The notes: generated by a model not told the origin, from the letters alone. DNA of 64,000 bases from JACCYI01 sp963828075 (GCA_963828075.1 CAWHDH010000021.1:3472001-3536000), one strand, 5' to 3'; counted from the first letter of the stretch, positions 45,587 to 54,277 are shown. Numbers and translations are program-made.

Positions 45587-45699
45587 CGGCTCAACCCGAC
45601 ACTCGGCGTCACTTCTGGATCCATCGTCGGATCGTGCCGCTCCTGGCGGCACAATCCGACATCCGACATGAGATCCGTCTTGATCGTCGGGTTGAGCCG
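45587..45699. repeat. Nested perfect/near-perfect palindromes
   Basis: Outer arms CGGCTCAACCCGAC (45587-45600) and GTCGGGTTGAGCCG (45686-45699) are perfect 14-bp complements. Inner arms 45626-45640 and 45646-45660 are 15 bp with one mismatch around TCCTG. Both pairs share the same centre (45643), so the 113-bp element can form one long cruciform or RNA hairpin. It lies almost at the midpoint of the inverted segment 45355-45952. Confidence 0.7.
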
Positions 45700-45823
45700 G
45701 TAACCCGCCCGCTCGCCCCCGGGGAACCTCGGGACACCGCCTCGTGACCCCTTCCATCGCGAGTGGCGCCTCGAGCCCCTCCCGGCCGGCGCCCCCCGAA
45801 CCCGGGGACCCGCCTGGCGACAC

Positions 45824-46710
45824 TCACCCTCGATGCCCGGTGTTCAGGGCACTAGCGACCGACTCGCTCCAGAGTCTCTGAGAACGCAGGCGGCGCCCTC
45901 GGCCGCGCTGAAGGCGATCACCGAGGAAGGGGAGCGGGATGAGCCGTGAGGGCACCTGCGTGGTGTGGAGGCCCTGCGCGTAGAGCTCCTGGTTGATGAG
46001 CAGCTTGCTGATCGCCAGCTGGTTGACCGGCACGCGCGCGATCCGCGCGACGAGGGCCTCGGTGCGTTCGTCGAGGCGCTCCGGCGGTGGCGCCTCGATC
46101 GCCAGGCCCCATTCCACGGCCTCCTTGCCGGAGAGTGAGTCGCCGGTGAACAGCAGCCGCTTGGCGCGCTGGGCGCCGACCCGGTGAGCCCACAGCGACG
46201 TCGTCGGCGAGCCCCAGACGCGGGCGGGTGGATAGCCGATCTTCGCGTCCTGCGCGATCACGAGCAGATCCGAGCACCGCGACATGTCCGTGCCGCCGGC
46301 GACGCAGAAGCCGTGCACCTTGCAGACCACCGGCTTGCCGCAGTGAAACAGGCTCATGAAGCCGCGCACGTTGCGGCTCATCATCGCGTAGTCGACCATC
46401 GGGTCCCACGTGCCGGTCGGGTCGTGGTTGGCGGCGATCACCCTCGGATCGAGCGGGGAGCCGGCCACTGCCTCGTCGCCGAGCTCGGACATGTCGCCCT
46501 CGGCGCTCTCGACGAGGTCATAGCCGCCGCAGAACCCTTGCCGTTCCCGGACAGCAGGAGCACGTGCACCGCGGGATCGAGATCCGCGCGCTCGACGCAC
46601 TCGGCGAGCTCGCGGACCAGGCGCCGCGTGATCCCGTTCCCGCGGTCGGGACGATCGAGCGTGATGCGCGCCACCCGGTCGGCGACCTCGAAGGTCATGG
46701 TCTGCGGCAT
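45824..46710 (-). pseudogene. Enoyl-CoA hydratase (crotonase), frameshifted and 3'-truncated
   Basis: ATG 46710 (with AAGGAG upstream) opens MPQTMTFEVADRVARITLDR, a crotonase N-terminus. The frame breaks at the G-run of AAGGGTTC (46535-46537); one more G would continue as GFCGGYDL. The second frame carries the oxyanion-hole region HGFCVAGGTDMSRCSDLLV and proceeds to LINQELYAQGLHTTQV (codon ending 45953), then turns into unrelated sequence to the stop at 45824. The expected C-terminus (LGTIFDG...) is on the plus strand at 45355. The gene is therefore doubly disrupted, unless the frameshift is a sequencing error. Confidence 0.8.
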
Positions 46711-47810
46711 GGCTCTCCTTGTCGGTTGAGGAGCGTCTCGTAGATCGCCTGGGTGCGCTTGAGCAGCCGCTCGGGTGTGAAGCGCGCGCGGATGTCGAGC
46801 GCCGCCGCGGCGCCGAGCCGGCGGGCGCGGCCGGGGTCGGTGGCTAGGCCCGCCAGCGCCGCGGCCAGCGCACGATGGTCGCCGGGCGCGACGAGCACGC
46901 CCGTCGCGCCGTCCGTGACGATCTCGGGCAGCCCGCCGTGGTTCGCGGCGACCACGCAGCAGCCCGCCGCGGCCGCCTCGAGCGCGGCGTTGGGCAGCGG
47001 GTCCGGGCGGGTCGACGGCACGGCGACGACGTCGGCGGCGCCGAGCACGGTCCCGACGTCGTCGCGGAACCCGAGCAGCCGCAGCCGGTCGCCGAGCCCG
47101 GCGGCGGCGGCGCGCAGTTCGTCCGCGCGGTGCTCCTGCCCCGGCCAGGTGTCGCCGGCGACGAGGCCGATCGCGCCGCGCAGCTCCGGCTCGGCCAGCG
47201 CCCGCGCGAGGACGTCCTGGCCCTTCCACGCCGAGATGCGCCCGAGCACCGCGACGACGAACGCGTCCGCCGGGAGCCCGAGTGCGGTGCGCGCGGCGTC
47301 GCGCGGAACCCGCTCGGGCACCGCCGCGAGCCCGTCCGGGACCACGACGCCGCGGCCGCGGAACTGCGCCCGCACGGCGGCCGAGACGCACAGCAGGGCG
47401 CCGGCGCGCTCGAGCGCGGAGCGGTACGGCGGCCACAGCGGACCCCAGCCCGTGTAGATCTCACGCACGTGGACCGCCAGCGGCACGCCGGGCGGCGCGG
47501 CGGCAGGCAGGATCGCCGACGTGTTCAGGTGCACGAGCGCCGCGCGCCGCTCGCGGGCGAGCCGGTCGAGCGCGCGCCTCGCCCGTGCGGCCTCGCGCGC
47601 CAGGCGACCCATGCCGCTCGCGGTCAGCAGCTCGCGCCGCACCACCGGCACCGGGCCGATCAGCGTCTCGACGCCCGCGGCGGCGAGGTCGCCGGCCAGC
47701 GGGCCCTCGAACGGCAGGACGACGAGCGGCCGCCAGCGGGCGCGGTCCAGGCCGCCGGCGAGCAGCGCGAGCTGGCGGTCGGAGCCGTAGCGCCCCGCCG
47801 ACGAATGCAC
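46695..47810 (-). CDS. Glycosyltransferase family 4 (GT-B)
   Basis: The protein of about 371 residues has an N-terminal GT-B domain (SSAGRYGSDRQLALLAGGL, VHVREIYTGWGPLW) and a GT4 C-domain with VAVLGRISAWKGQDVLARAL, ADVVAVPSTRPDPLPNAALEAAA split in two, and NHGGLPEIVTDGATGVLV. It transfers a sugar from a nucleotide donor, perhaps to a surface glycan or lipid. Start GTG 47810 cuts into the first strand; codons upstream (from CTG 47834, LSARTVLLVHSS) look like the true N-terminus. The stop overlaps the crotonase start by 16 bp. Confidence 0.9.
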   Translation of the reverse strand: MHSSAGRYGSDRQLALLAGGLDRARWRPLVVLPFEGPLAGDLAAAGVETLIGPVPVVRRELLTASGMGRLAREAARARRALDRLARERRAALVHLNTSAILPAAAPPGVPLAVHVREIYTGWGPLWPPYRSALERAGALLCVSAAVRAQFRGRGVVVPDGLAAVPERVPRDAARTALGLPADAFVVAVLGRISAWKGQDVLARALAEPELRGAIGLVAGDTWPGQEHRADELRAAAAGLGDRLRLLGFRDDVGTVLGAADVVAVPSTRPDPLPNAALEAAAAGCCVVAANHGGLPEIVTDGATGVLVAPGDHRALAAALAGLATDPGRARRLGAAAALDIRARFTPERLLKRTQAIYETLLNRQGEPCRRP

Positions 47811-47835
47811 CAGCAGGACGGTGCGTGCGCTCAGC

Positions 47836-48273
47836 TCAGAGCGCCTCGGCGCGCTGCTTGAGGCCCTTGACCGCCCCGTCCATCAGCTTCTCGGTGCCCT
47901 TGCGCATCAGCGGGCCGGGCACGTAGAACCCGAGGTCCGACGCCAGCCGGTAGGTCGCCCGCGTCCGCCCCGGCCCGAGCTCCGCGAGCGCGAACTCGCC
48001 GTCGCCCTGCTTGAGGTCGCCTTCGACGAGGCTCCAGCTCATACGCGCCGGCGGGTCGAGCTCGTAGCGCACGGAGTACCGCACCTTCTTGACCATCGCG
48101 TCGGCCTTGAACTCGACGACCGAGCCGCGGCCCTGCGCATCGCGCTCGAGCACCCGGGCGCCGCTGAAGCCGGGTTGCCAGTCCGGCCACGCCTCGAAGT
48201 CGAGCAGGACCTCGAAGCACGTCTCGCGCGACGCGGTGATCTCGATCGTGCGCTCGGCGCGGTGAGTTCCCAT
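47836..48273 (-). CDS. SRPBCC (polyketide cyclase/dehydrase-like) family protein
   Basis: The 145-aa protein starts RAERTIEITASRETCFEVLLDFE and continues WPDWQPGFSGARVLERD and LMDGAVKGLKQRAEAL, the START-like fold with a long C-terminal helix. It probably binds a hydrophobic ligand. It overlaps the BtuF-like gene by one base (TGATG) and is followed by the glycosyltransferase, so the three are likely co-transcribed. Confidence 0.88.
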   Translation of the reverse strand: MGTHRAERTIEITASRETCFEVLLDFEAWPDWQPGFSGARVLERDAQGRGSVVEFKADAMVKKVRYSVRYELDPPARMSWSLVEGDLKQGDGEFALAELGPGRTRATYRLASDLGFYVPGPLMRKGTEKLMDGAVKGLKQRAEAL

Positions 48274-49169
48274 CAGAGGAGCACCGGGACGGGTGCGGCG
48301 GCGACGGGCAGCGTCGTCGTCCGGTCGGGGTGCAGGATGTGGGCGAGGAGCTCGAGCCCGTCGACGAGCCGCGGGCCGGGCCGCGAGAAGTACGCCGACG
48401 CGTCGACCGCGACGACGCGCTCGGCGCCGACGGCGGCCAGCTCGTCACCGTAGGTGTAGGCCTCCTCCTGGGCGCGCTCGGCGTCGTAGCCGCAGGGCAT
48501 GGCGACGACCACCTGCGGCGCGGCGGCGGCGACGAGCTCCCAGGAGACCTGCTCGGACGGCTCGCCCGGCAGCCCGAGGACGTCGACCCCGCCCGCGTAC
48601 TCGATCAGCTGCGGCGTCCAGTGGCCCGCGGCGAAGACGGGATCCAGCCACTCGAGCGCGGCGACGGGCACCGGGTCGGCGCCGCGCACCGTCAGGCGGA
48701 CCTGGTCGATCCGCGCCGCGGCGTCGGCGATGAGGTCGACGCCGGCGTCCTTGGCGCCGATCGCCTGGGCCAGCGTCCGCACGTCGCCGAGCACCTCGCC
48801 GAGGGTCGTGGGGTCGAGCGAGACCAGCTGGGGCCGCGGGTCCATCCGCTCGGCGATTGCCCGCACGTCGTCGTAGGAGACCGCGCACACGGCGCAGAGG
48901 GCCTGGGTGACGATGAGGTCGGGCTGCAGCGCGCGCAGCTGGTCGGCGTCGAGCTCGTAGATGGCCTTGCCCTGCTCGGTGAGGGCGCGGACCGCGGCGT
49001 CGATCTCGTCGGCCCCGAGTCCCGGCCCGATCACGTCGCGGGTGATCCGCGGGAGGTCCTCCGCCTCCGGTGGGTAGTCGCACTCGTGCGTGACCGCCAC
49101 GACCTCGTCACCGGCGCCCAGCGCGAAGAGGATCTCGGTGGCCGACGGGACGAGCGACACGATGCGCAT
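48273..49169 (-). CDS. BtuF-like cobalamin/metal-chelate ABC substrate-binding protein
   Basis: The 298-aa protein begins MRIVSLVPSATEILFALGAG, the exact start of class III (BtuF/FecB-type) binding domains, with THECDYPPEA, LDADQLRALQPDLIVTQALC split over two segments, and VPVAALEWLDPVFAAGHW. It lacks a signal peptide, so it is either cytosolic or its leader is missing; cytosolic BtuF-like proteins of this type are common in actinobacteria. A 21-bp tandem duplication surrounds the start codon (49151-49187). ATG 49169. Confidence 0.88.
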   Translation of the reverse strand: MRIVSLVPSATEILFALGAGDEVVAVTHECDYPPEAEDLPRITRDVIGPGLGADEIDAAVRALTEQGKAIYELDADQLRALQPDLIVTQALCAVCAVSYDDVRAIAERMDPRPQLVSLDPTTLGEVLGDVRTLAQAIGAKDAGVDLIADAAARIDQVRLTVRGADPVPVAALEWLDPVFAAGHWTPQLIEYAGGVDVLGLPGEPSEQVSWELVAAAAPQVVVAMPCGYDAERAQEEAYTYGDELAAVGAERVVAVDASAYFSRPGPRLVDGLELLAHILHPDRTTTLPVAAAPVPVLL

Positions 49170-49219
49170 GGCGAGCGACACGATACGGCTCCCGGGCCCC
49201 CTTCGCCGCCGGGCTACGC

Positions 49220-49228
49220 TGCTACCGT
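49220..49228 (+). promoter_or_regulatory. Extended -10 upstream of the CBS/CorC gene
   Basis: TGCTACCGT fits TGnTAnnnT. It predicts transcription from near 49235 and a leader of about 85 nt to ATG 49320. Confidence 0.35.
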
Positions 49229-49319
49229 TGCGCTTGTCGCCCCTGATGAACGACGACGACTCCCCCCGAAGTAGCACCGCGCAGCCCGGCTGCGCCGCCC
49301 TCGGCCTCCGGCCCGCTCG

Positions 49320-50618
49320 ATGACCGCGCTGCTCCTCGTCGCGGTCGGGGTCCTCGTGCTGCTCAACGGCTTCTTCGTGGCCGCCGAGTTCGCGCTCGTG
49401 CGCGTCCGCCGCTCGCGCATGGAGGAGGAGGCCGCGCAGGGCGCCAAGCGCGCCGGGCTCGTCCTGCGCCAGCTCGACGACCTGTCGCGCTACCTCGCGG
49501 CCTGCCAGCTCGGCATCACGCTCACCTCGCTGGGCATCGGCTTCCTCGGCGAGCCGGCGATCGCCTCGATCTTCGAGAGCCTGATCGGCGACTCGCTGCC
49601 GCACGGCGTGACGCTCGGGATTTCGATCGCGATCGCCTACGCGATCACCACGGCGCTGCACATCACGATCGGCGAGCAGGTCCCGAAGATCTACGCCATC
49701 CACAAGTCGGAGGCGATCGCCAAGCTGATCGCCCGCCCGCTGCACCTGTTCACGCAGGTCTTCCATCCGTTCATCGCGGTCCTCAACGGGGCGTCGAACG
49801 GGATGCTCCGCCTCGTCGGGATCCGGACGAGCGCCGAGTTCGACGAAGGCGGCTCGCCCCAGGAGCTCAAGGTGCTGATCGCCCAGTCGCTGGCCGGCGG
49901 CGAGCTCGAGGCCAACGAGGCGGGCATGCTCACCGGCGTCTTCCACCTGCACGAGCAGCAGGCGCGCCAGGTGATGACCCCGGCGCCCGCCGTCGTCACC
50001 GTCGACGTGTCGGAGAACGTCGAGACGGCGCTTCAGCGCTGCATCGCCTCGGGTCACACGCGGCTGGTCGTGACCGAGGACGACAACCAGGACCGCGTGC
50101 GCGGGATCGTGCACGCGAACCAGCTGGCGCAGCTGCTGATGTCCGAGGGGCCGCAGGCCTCGTTCGAGTCCAAGGTCCGCGAGGCGCCGATCGTCCCCGA
50201 GACCAAGCCGCTCGACGACCTGCTCGCCGACCTGCAGCGCCAGCGCACGTCACTCGCCGTCGTCATCGACGAGTACGGGCGGACGGCGGGGATCGTCACC
50301 GTCGAGGACATCGTGGAGGAGGTGGTCGGCGAGATCGACGACGAGACCGACCCCCTCGGCGGCGCCGTCCGCCAGCTCGCCAACGGCGACTGGTTCGTCC
50401 GCGGGCACGTGGCGATCACCGACCTCATCGACTACGGCCTCGACCTGCCCGCCGACTCCGACGCCTACAACTCGGTCGGCGGCTTCGTGTTCGGCGAGCT
50501 GGGGCGCCTGCCCAAGCGCGGCGACACGGTGCGCCACAACGGCTACTCGATCCGCGTCGAGTCCGTGCGCGAGAACCGCATCGAAGCGGTGCGGATCCGC
50601 GAGCGGCGCGCGATGTGA
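49320..50618 (+). CDS. HlyC/CorC family membrane protein (DUF21-CBS-CorC)
   Basis: The 432-aa protein has a DUF21/CNNM membrane domain (residues 1-190: LVLLNGFFVAAEFALVRVR, LAACQLGITLTSLGIGFLGE), two CBS domains (about 205-330, VVIDEYGRTAGIVTVEDIVEE) and a C-terminal CorC/HlyC domain (VGGFVFGELGRLPKRGD). Such proteins are linked to Mg2+/Co2+ efflux and ion homeostasis. All three domains are intact. It is divergent from the BtuF-like gene across 150 bp. Confidence 0.93.
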   Translation: MTALLLVAVGVLVLLNGFFVAAEFALVRVRRSRMEEEAAQGAKRAGLVLRQLDDLSRYLAACQLGITLTSLGIGFLGEPAIASIFESLIGDSLPHGVTLGISIAIAYAITTALHITIGEQVPKIYAIHKSEAIAKLIARPLHLFTQVFHPFIAVLNGASNGMLRLVGIRTSAEFDEGGSPQELKVLIAQSLAGGELEANEAGMLTGVFHLHEQQARQVMTPAPAVVTVDVSENVETALQRCIASGHTRLVVTEDDNQDRVRGIVHANQLAQLLMSEGPQASFESKVREAPIVPETKPLDDLLADLQRQRTSLAVVIDEYGRTAGIVTVEDIVEEVVGEIDDETDPLGGAVRQLANGDWFVRGHVAITDLIDYGLDLPADSDAYNSVGGFVFGELGRLPKRGDTVRHNGYSIRVESVRENRIEAVRIRERRAM

Positions 50619-50673
50619 CGCCTAGCACGGCGTCTGCGCAGCGACAGGTTTTCTTCCGCAACCATGTGCGTAT

Positions 50674-50702
50674 TTGCACAGGGTTCGAATCCGCGCTACG
50701 TT
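50674..50702 (+). promoter_or_regulatory. Orphan promoter with -35 and -10 at optimal spacing
   Basis: TTGCAC (50674-50679), 17 bp, TACGTT (50697-50702). It is one of the few complete housekeeping-type promoters in the window. It points into a gap that holds no normal gene (50619-50920), so it should drive a small RNA or a tiny ORF. Confidence 0.6.
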
Positions 50703-50708
50703 TGCCCC

Positions 50709-50830
50709 AACCACCGCATCCGCTTCGGCGGTTGAGGAGGAGAGAGGGAGATCCTGGGGAGGATCGACCGAGAGACACGAGGAGCCCGGCTCACGGGGAG
50801 CGAGCCGGGCTCTACGTGTGTCTGGAGGAG
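50709..50830 (+). ncRNA. Candidate structured small RNA
   Basis: Downstream of the orphan promoter three hairpins can form in a row: one around CAACC/GGTTG (50709-50735), GATCCT-GGGG-AGGATC (50750-50765), and a perfect 11-bp stem GAGCCCGGCTC/GAGCCGGGCTC (50782-50812), extended outward by AGACACG/CGTGTGTCT. No Rfam family was recognised. The last hairpin may be its terminator, or the leader may end at the small ORF that follows. Confidence 0.35.
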
Positions 50831-50838
50831 GGGTTGCG

Positions 50839-50895
50839 ATGAGGGTTCGTCGCGACCAGGAGTCAACTCCTCGGTTCTCAATCTCAGCTAAATAA
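50839..50895 (+). CDS. Possible 18-codon small ORF
   Basis: ATG 50839 is preceded by GGAGGAGG (50824-50831), a strong ribosome site at a good distance. The frame codes for 18 residues (MRVRRDQESTPRFSISAK). It lies at the end of the orphan transcript. It may be a small or leader peptide, or chance. Confidence 0.3.
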   Translation: MRVRRDQESTPRFSISAK

Positions 50896-50920
50896 TCCGA
50901 TAATGATCCTCGGCGGGGGC

Positions 50921-51706
50921 TCAGTAGTGGTAAAAGCCCCGGCCGGCCTTGCGACCGAGCGCGCCCTCGGCCACGAGCTGCCTCACCCGGTCGGGCGCCG
51001 GGACGCCGATCGTGTCGCCGATCGCGACCGCCACGTCGAGCCCGACGAGGTCGAGCAGCGCGAGCGGGCCGAGCGGATGGGCCGCGCCGAGCGTCATGCA
51101 GGTGTCGACGTCCGCTGGCTCCATCCCGGTGCGGTCGAGCAGCCGCACCGCCTCGAACAGGTAGGGGAACAGCAGGCGGTTGACCACGAATCCGGGGGTG
51201 TCGGGCACCTCGACGGGTGTCTTGCCGAGGGCGGTGCAGAGGGCGACGGTGCGAGCGCGCGTGTCCGCCGTCGCCTCGGCCGGGAACGCCAGCTCGACCA
51301 GCTTCATCTTCTTGACCGGGTTGAAGACGTGCAGCGCGGCGAAGCGCTCGGGGCGCCCGCTCGCCTGTGCGAGGGCGGCGACGCTCAGCGACGAGGTGGT
51401 CGAGGCGAGCACGGTGTCGGCCGGCACGCGCCGGTCGAGGTCGGCCAGCAGCACGCCCTTCGCGTCGGGATCCTCGGCGATCGCCTCGACGATGTAGCTG
51501 GCGCCCGCGACCTCGTCGAGGTCGCTGGTGACCCGCACGCCGTGCACGCGATTGAGCCTCGCCGCCGCGCGATCGGCGGACGCCTTCGATCGGGCCCAGA
51601 GGACCACCTCGCCATGGTGCGCCGCGACCGTCGCCAGGCCACAGCCGATCGCTCCGCTGCCGACGATCGCCAGGCGCTCGGCCGCACTGGCTGACTCGCC
51701 AGTCAA
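50921..51706 (-). CDS. 3-hydroxyacyl-CoA (3-hydroxybutyryl-CoA) dehydrogenase
   Basis: The 261-aa protein has the NAD motif IVGSGAIGCGLA, Ser in TTSSLSV, the catalytic His in LHVFNPV with Glu in KLVELAFP, and Asn in FVVNRLLFPYL. The C-terminal domain reads HPLGPLALLDLVGLD and ends GRKAGRGFY. It oxidises 3-hydroxyacyl-CoA in fatty-acid or butyrate metabolism. The start is TTG 51706, the only candidate near the Rossmann strand. It is divergent from a thiolase gene, its likely pathway partner. Confidence 0.93.
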   Translation of the reverse strand: MTGESASAAERLAIVGSGAIGCGLATVAAHHGEVVLWARSKASADRAAARLNRVHGVRVTSDLDEVAGASYIVEAIAEDPDAKGVLLADLDRRVPADTVLASTTSSLSVAALAQASGRPERFAALHVFNPVKKMKLVELAFPAEATADTRARTVALCTALGKTPVEVPDTPGFVVNRLLFPYLFEAVRLLDRTGMEPADVDTCMTLGAAHPLGPLALLDLVGLDVAVAIGDTIGVPAPDRVRQLVAEGALGRKAGRGFYHY

Positions 51707-51750
51707 CGTGCGTAGACTCCGGCGTCCAACGAAGCGACGGAGGTCCCCGA

Positions 51751-52923
51751 ATGCATCAGGGCAAAGGCCGCGAGGTCGTGATCGTCGAAGCGGTGCGTAC
51801 GCCGATCGGGCGCGGGCACCCTCAGAAGGGCTATTTCAAGGACACGCATCCGAACGATCTCCTGGCGAAGTGCTACACGGAGGTCATCGAGCGGGCGGGC
51901 ATCCCGGCCGACGAGGTCGAGGATGTCATCACCGGCTGTGTGCAGCAGTACGGCGAGCAGATGTTCAACGTCGGGCGCAACGCATGGCTGCAGGCGGGCC
52001 TGCCGATCGAGACGCCGGCCACGACCGTCGACCGCCAGTGCGGCTCCGCCCAGCAGGCCGTGAACTTCGGCGCGGCGCTGATCGCCGCCGGCGTCCACGA
52101 CGCGGTCATCGGGTCCGGCGTCGAGCACATGGGCCACGTCCCGATGGGCATCGGCTTCAAGTGGGTCGACGACGTCGGCTCGCCGTGGCCGCCGGAACTG
52201 ATGGAGCGGTACAACCTGGTTCCGCAGGGCATCTCGGCCGAGATGATCGCGGATCAGTGGGAGATCCCGCGTTCCGAGCTCGACGAGCTGGCCGTCCGGT
52301 CGCACCGCCTGGCCCACCAGGCGACGGAGGAGGGTCGCTTCGAGCGCGAGATCGTGCCGTTCCAGGTCAACGGCGACACCTACGTCTCCGACCAGGGGAT
52401 CCGCCCGGACACGACCCTCGAGAAGCTCGCCGGGCTCAAGCCGGCGTTCAAGGAGGACGGCCGCGTCACCGCGGGCAACGCCTCGCAGATCTCCGACGGC
52501 GCGGCGGCGGTGCTGCTCATGGACGCCGAGAAGGCCAAGGCGCTCGGCCTGAAGGCCCGCGCGCGGATCGTCGACCAGACGACGGTCGGCGTCGACCCGG
52601 TGATCATGCTGACCGGGCCGATCCCGGCCACGCGCAAGCTGCTCGAGCGCAACGGCATGACGATGGACGACATCGACCTGATCGAGGTCAACGAGGCGTT
52701 CGCGTCGGTCGTCGCCGCGTGGAAGCGCGAGCTCAACCCCGACATGGACCGGGTCAACGTCAACGGCGGCGCGATGGCGCTCGGCCACCCGCTCGGGTCC
52801 ACCGGCGCGCGGCTGATCACGACGCTGCTGCACGAGCTCGAGCGCTCTGACAAGGAGATCGGGCTCGTGACGATGTGCTGCGGCGGCGGGCTCGGCACCG
52901 GCACGCTGATCCAGCGGGTCTAG
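51751..52923 (+). CDS. Acetyl-CoA C-acetyltransferase (thiolase)
   Basis: The 390-aa thiolase has the acyl-accepting Cys in TVDRQCGSAQQA, EVNEAFASV, the His of NGGAMALGHPLGSTGAR and the second Cys in MCCGGGLGTGT. Motif details (HMGHVPMG) resemble steroid/lipid beta-oxidation thiolases. GGAGG just upstream supports ATG 51751. With the divergent hydroxyacyl-CoA dehydrogenase it forms the last two steps of beta-oxidation or the first two of butanoate synthesis. Confidence 0.94.
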   Translation: MHQGKGREVVIVEAVRTPIGRGHPQKGYFKDTHPNDLLAKCYTEVIERAGIPADEVEDVITGCVQQYGEQMFNVGRNAWLQAGLPIETPATTVDRQCGSAQQAVNFGAALIAAGVHDAVIGSGVEHMGHVPMGIGFKWVDDVGSPWPPELMERYNLVPQGISAEMIADQWEIPRSELDELAVRSHRLAHQATEEGRFEREIVPFQVNGDTYVSDQGIRPDTTLEKLAGLKPAFKEDGRVTAGNASQISDGAAAVLLMDAEKAKALGLKARARIVDQTTVGVDPVIMLTGPIPATRKLLERNGMTMDDIDLIEVNEAFASVVAAWKRELNPDMDRVNVNGGAMALGHPLGSTGARLITTLLHELERSDKEIGLVTMCCGGGLGTGTLIQRV

Positions 52924-52963
52924 CAAGTCAGCATCGCCTGTGGGCGGGGGCCGTTGGTGGTGT

Positions 52964-54277
52964 GTGAAGCGCACCGCCGCGGCCCTCGTCCTGCTGGTTC
53001 TGCTCCTGACGCCCGCCGCGGCGCTCGCGGGGTGGCGGCGCGGCGAAGTGGTGCCCGAGAGCCGCCCGCTGCCGGTTCCGCAGGCGGCGGTCGAGGCGCT
53101 GCCCTCGCCTGACAGCGGGCTGTTGCGTGTGCGCGTCCGCGGGGAGCCGGAGGTCACCGTGCCTGGCTCTGAAGGGGTGGGGCCGGGTGCGTCGGTCGCC
53201 CTCGGGCGCGACGGGACCGTCGCGGTGAGTTGGACGGCCGGCCAGGTGTGCGGCGTCGGCGAGGATGGCGGCACGGCGCTCGCGTGTGGCACCGACGTCC
53301 GCGCGAGCGTCTGGCGCCGAGGGGAGTCGCCGCCCCCGGCGACCGTCGTGGACGACTCGACGATCTCGGCGAACTCACCTCAGGTCGCGGTCGGCGACGA
53401 CGGCACCGTCATGGTCTCGTTCCAGGAGCTCGACGCCTTCATGGCCGATCCCGAAGTGGTCCACGTCGCGGTCGGGTCCGCAGGCGGTCCGTTCGTCCGT
53501 ACGCGGGTCAGCCGTGGGGTGGCCGAGCGCCTCGACGTCATGACCGTTCGCGGCGCGCCGCAGCTCGCGTGGCGGGAGCCGGGGCCCCGCGGGACGACGG
53601 CGATCCGGGTGGTGAGCGCGGCGGGCGGCGCCCTTGAGCGTCCTCGTCTCGAGGCGCTGCTCGACCTCGACGACCTCCGCGATCTCATCCTGCTGCGCTC
53701 GGCGCGCGGTGATCGGCTGCTCGCGTGGAGCCGGGGCGATGCGCACCGGACCCAGAGCGTTCGCGTCGGCGCTCCGGGGCGCCCGCTCGGGCGCGCGCTG
53801 CCGGTCGCCGCCGACCGGGTGCTGCTCGCGCTGGGGGAGGCCGGCGACTTCGCCGTCCTCGGCCGTCGTGCGGACAGGCTCGTGCAGCGACTGGATCTGC
53901 TCCGGGGGCGGACCTCGACGCCCGGCCTGATCCGCGACCGCCTGACGCCGCCCCTCGGCACCAATCTCTCCAGGACGCTGCCGTCCGACAGCTGGGGGCG
54001 GGTCGGGATCGACAGATGGGGCCGAACCTATGCGGTCCACGACACGCCGATCGGGCGGCTCCGCCGCGGTCGCCTCCGGCTCGCCGTCGTCGCCCGGTCC
54101 GCAACCCGCGGCCGCCACATCGGTCGTGCGAGGGTCATCTCGAGCCTCCGTCGCCGAGCCCACTGCCGCGGCGCGGAGCTCGTGGTCCTCGGCCCCGATA
54201 GCGCCCTCGCGCGGTGGAGGTGCAGCATTCGCGCCGGTCGGACCGCGGACTTCGACGAGCAGGCGCGCTTCGGGTGA
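52964..54277 (+). CDS. Exported protein of unknown function
   Basis: The 437-aa protein has a signal peptide (VKRTAAALVLLVLLLTPAA) and then beta-rich repeats resembling a beta-propeller (GASVALGRDGTVAVSW, SPQVAVGDDGTVMVSFQ, RLLAWSRGD). Its C-terminus is Arg-rich with two Cys. No family was recognised. A GTG at 52940 would add eight residues. Its stop overlaps the next GTG by 4 bp, so the NYN gene is coupled to it. Confidence 0.7.
   Translation: MKRTAAALVLLVLLLTPAAALAGWRRGEVVPESRPLPVPQAAVEALPSPDSGLLRVRVRGEPEVTVPGSEGVGPGASVALGRDGTVAVSWTAGQVCGVGEDGGTALACGTDVRASVWRRGESPPPATVVDDSTISANSPQVAVGDDGTVMVSFQELDAFMADPEVVHVAVGSAGGPFVRTRVSRGVAERLDVMTVRGAPQLAWREPGPRGTTAIRVVSAAGGALERPRLEALLDLDDLRDLILLRSARGDRLLAWSRGDAHRTQSVRVGAPGRPLGRALPVAADRVLLALGEAGDFAVLGRRADRLVQRLDLLRGRTSTPGLIRDRLTPPLGTNLSRTLPSDSWGRVGIDRWGRTYAVHDTPIGRLRRGRLRLAVVARSATRGRHIGRARVISSLRRRAHCRGAELVVLGPDSALARWRCSIRAGRTADFDEQARFG

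Noticed and set aside
50676..50696. T-arm-like GGGTTCGAATCC suggesting a second tRNA
   Set aside because: The bases on either side do not form a 5-bp T stem and no acceptor, D or anticodon stem can be drawn upstream. The sequence is the spacer of the orphan promoter.
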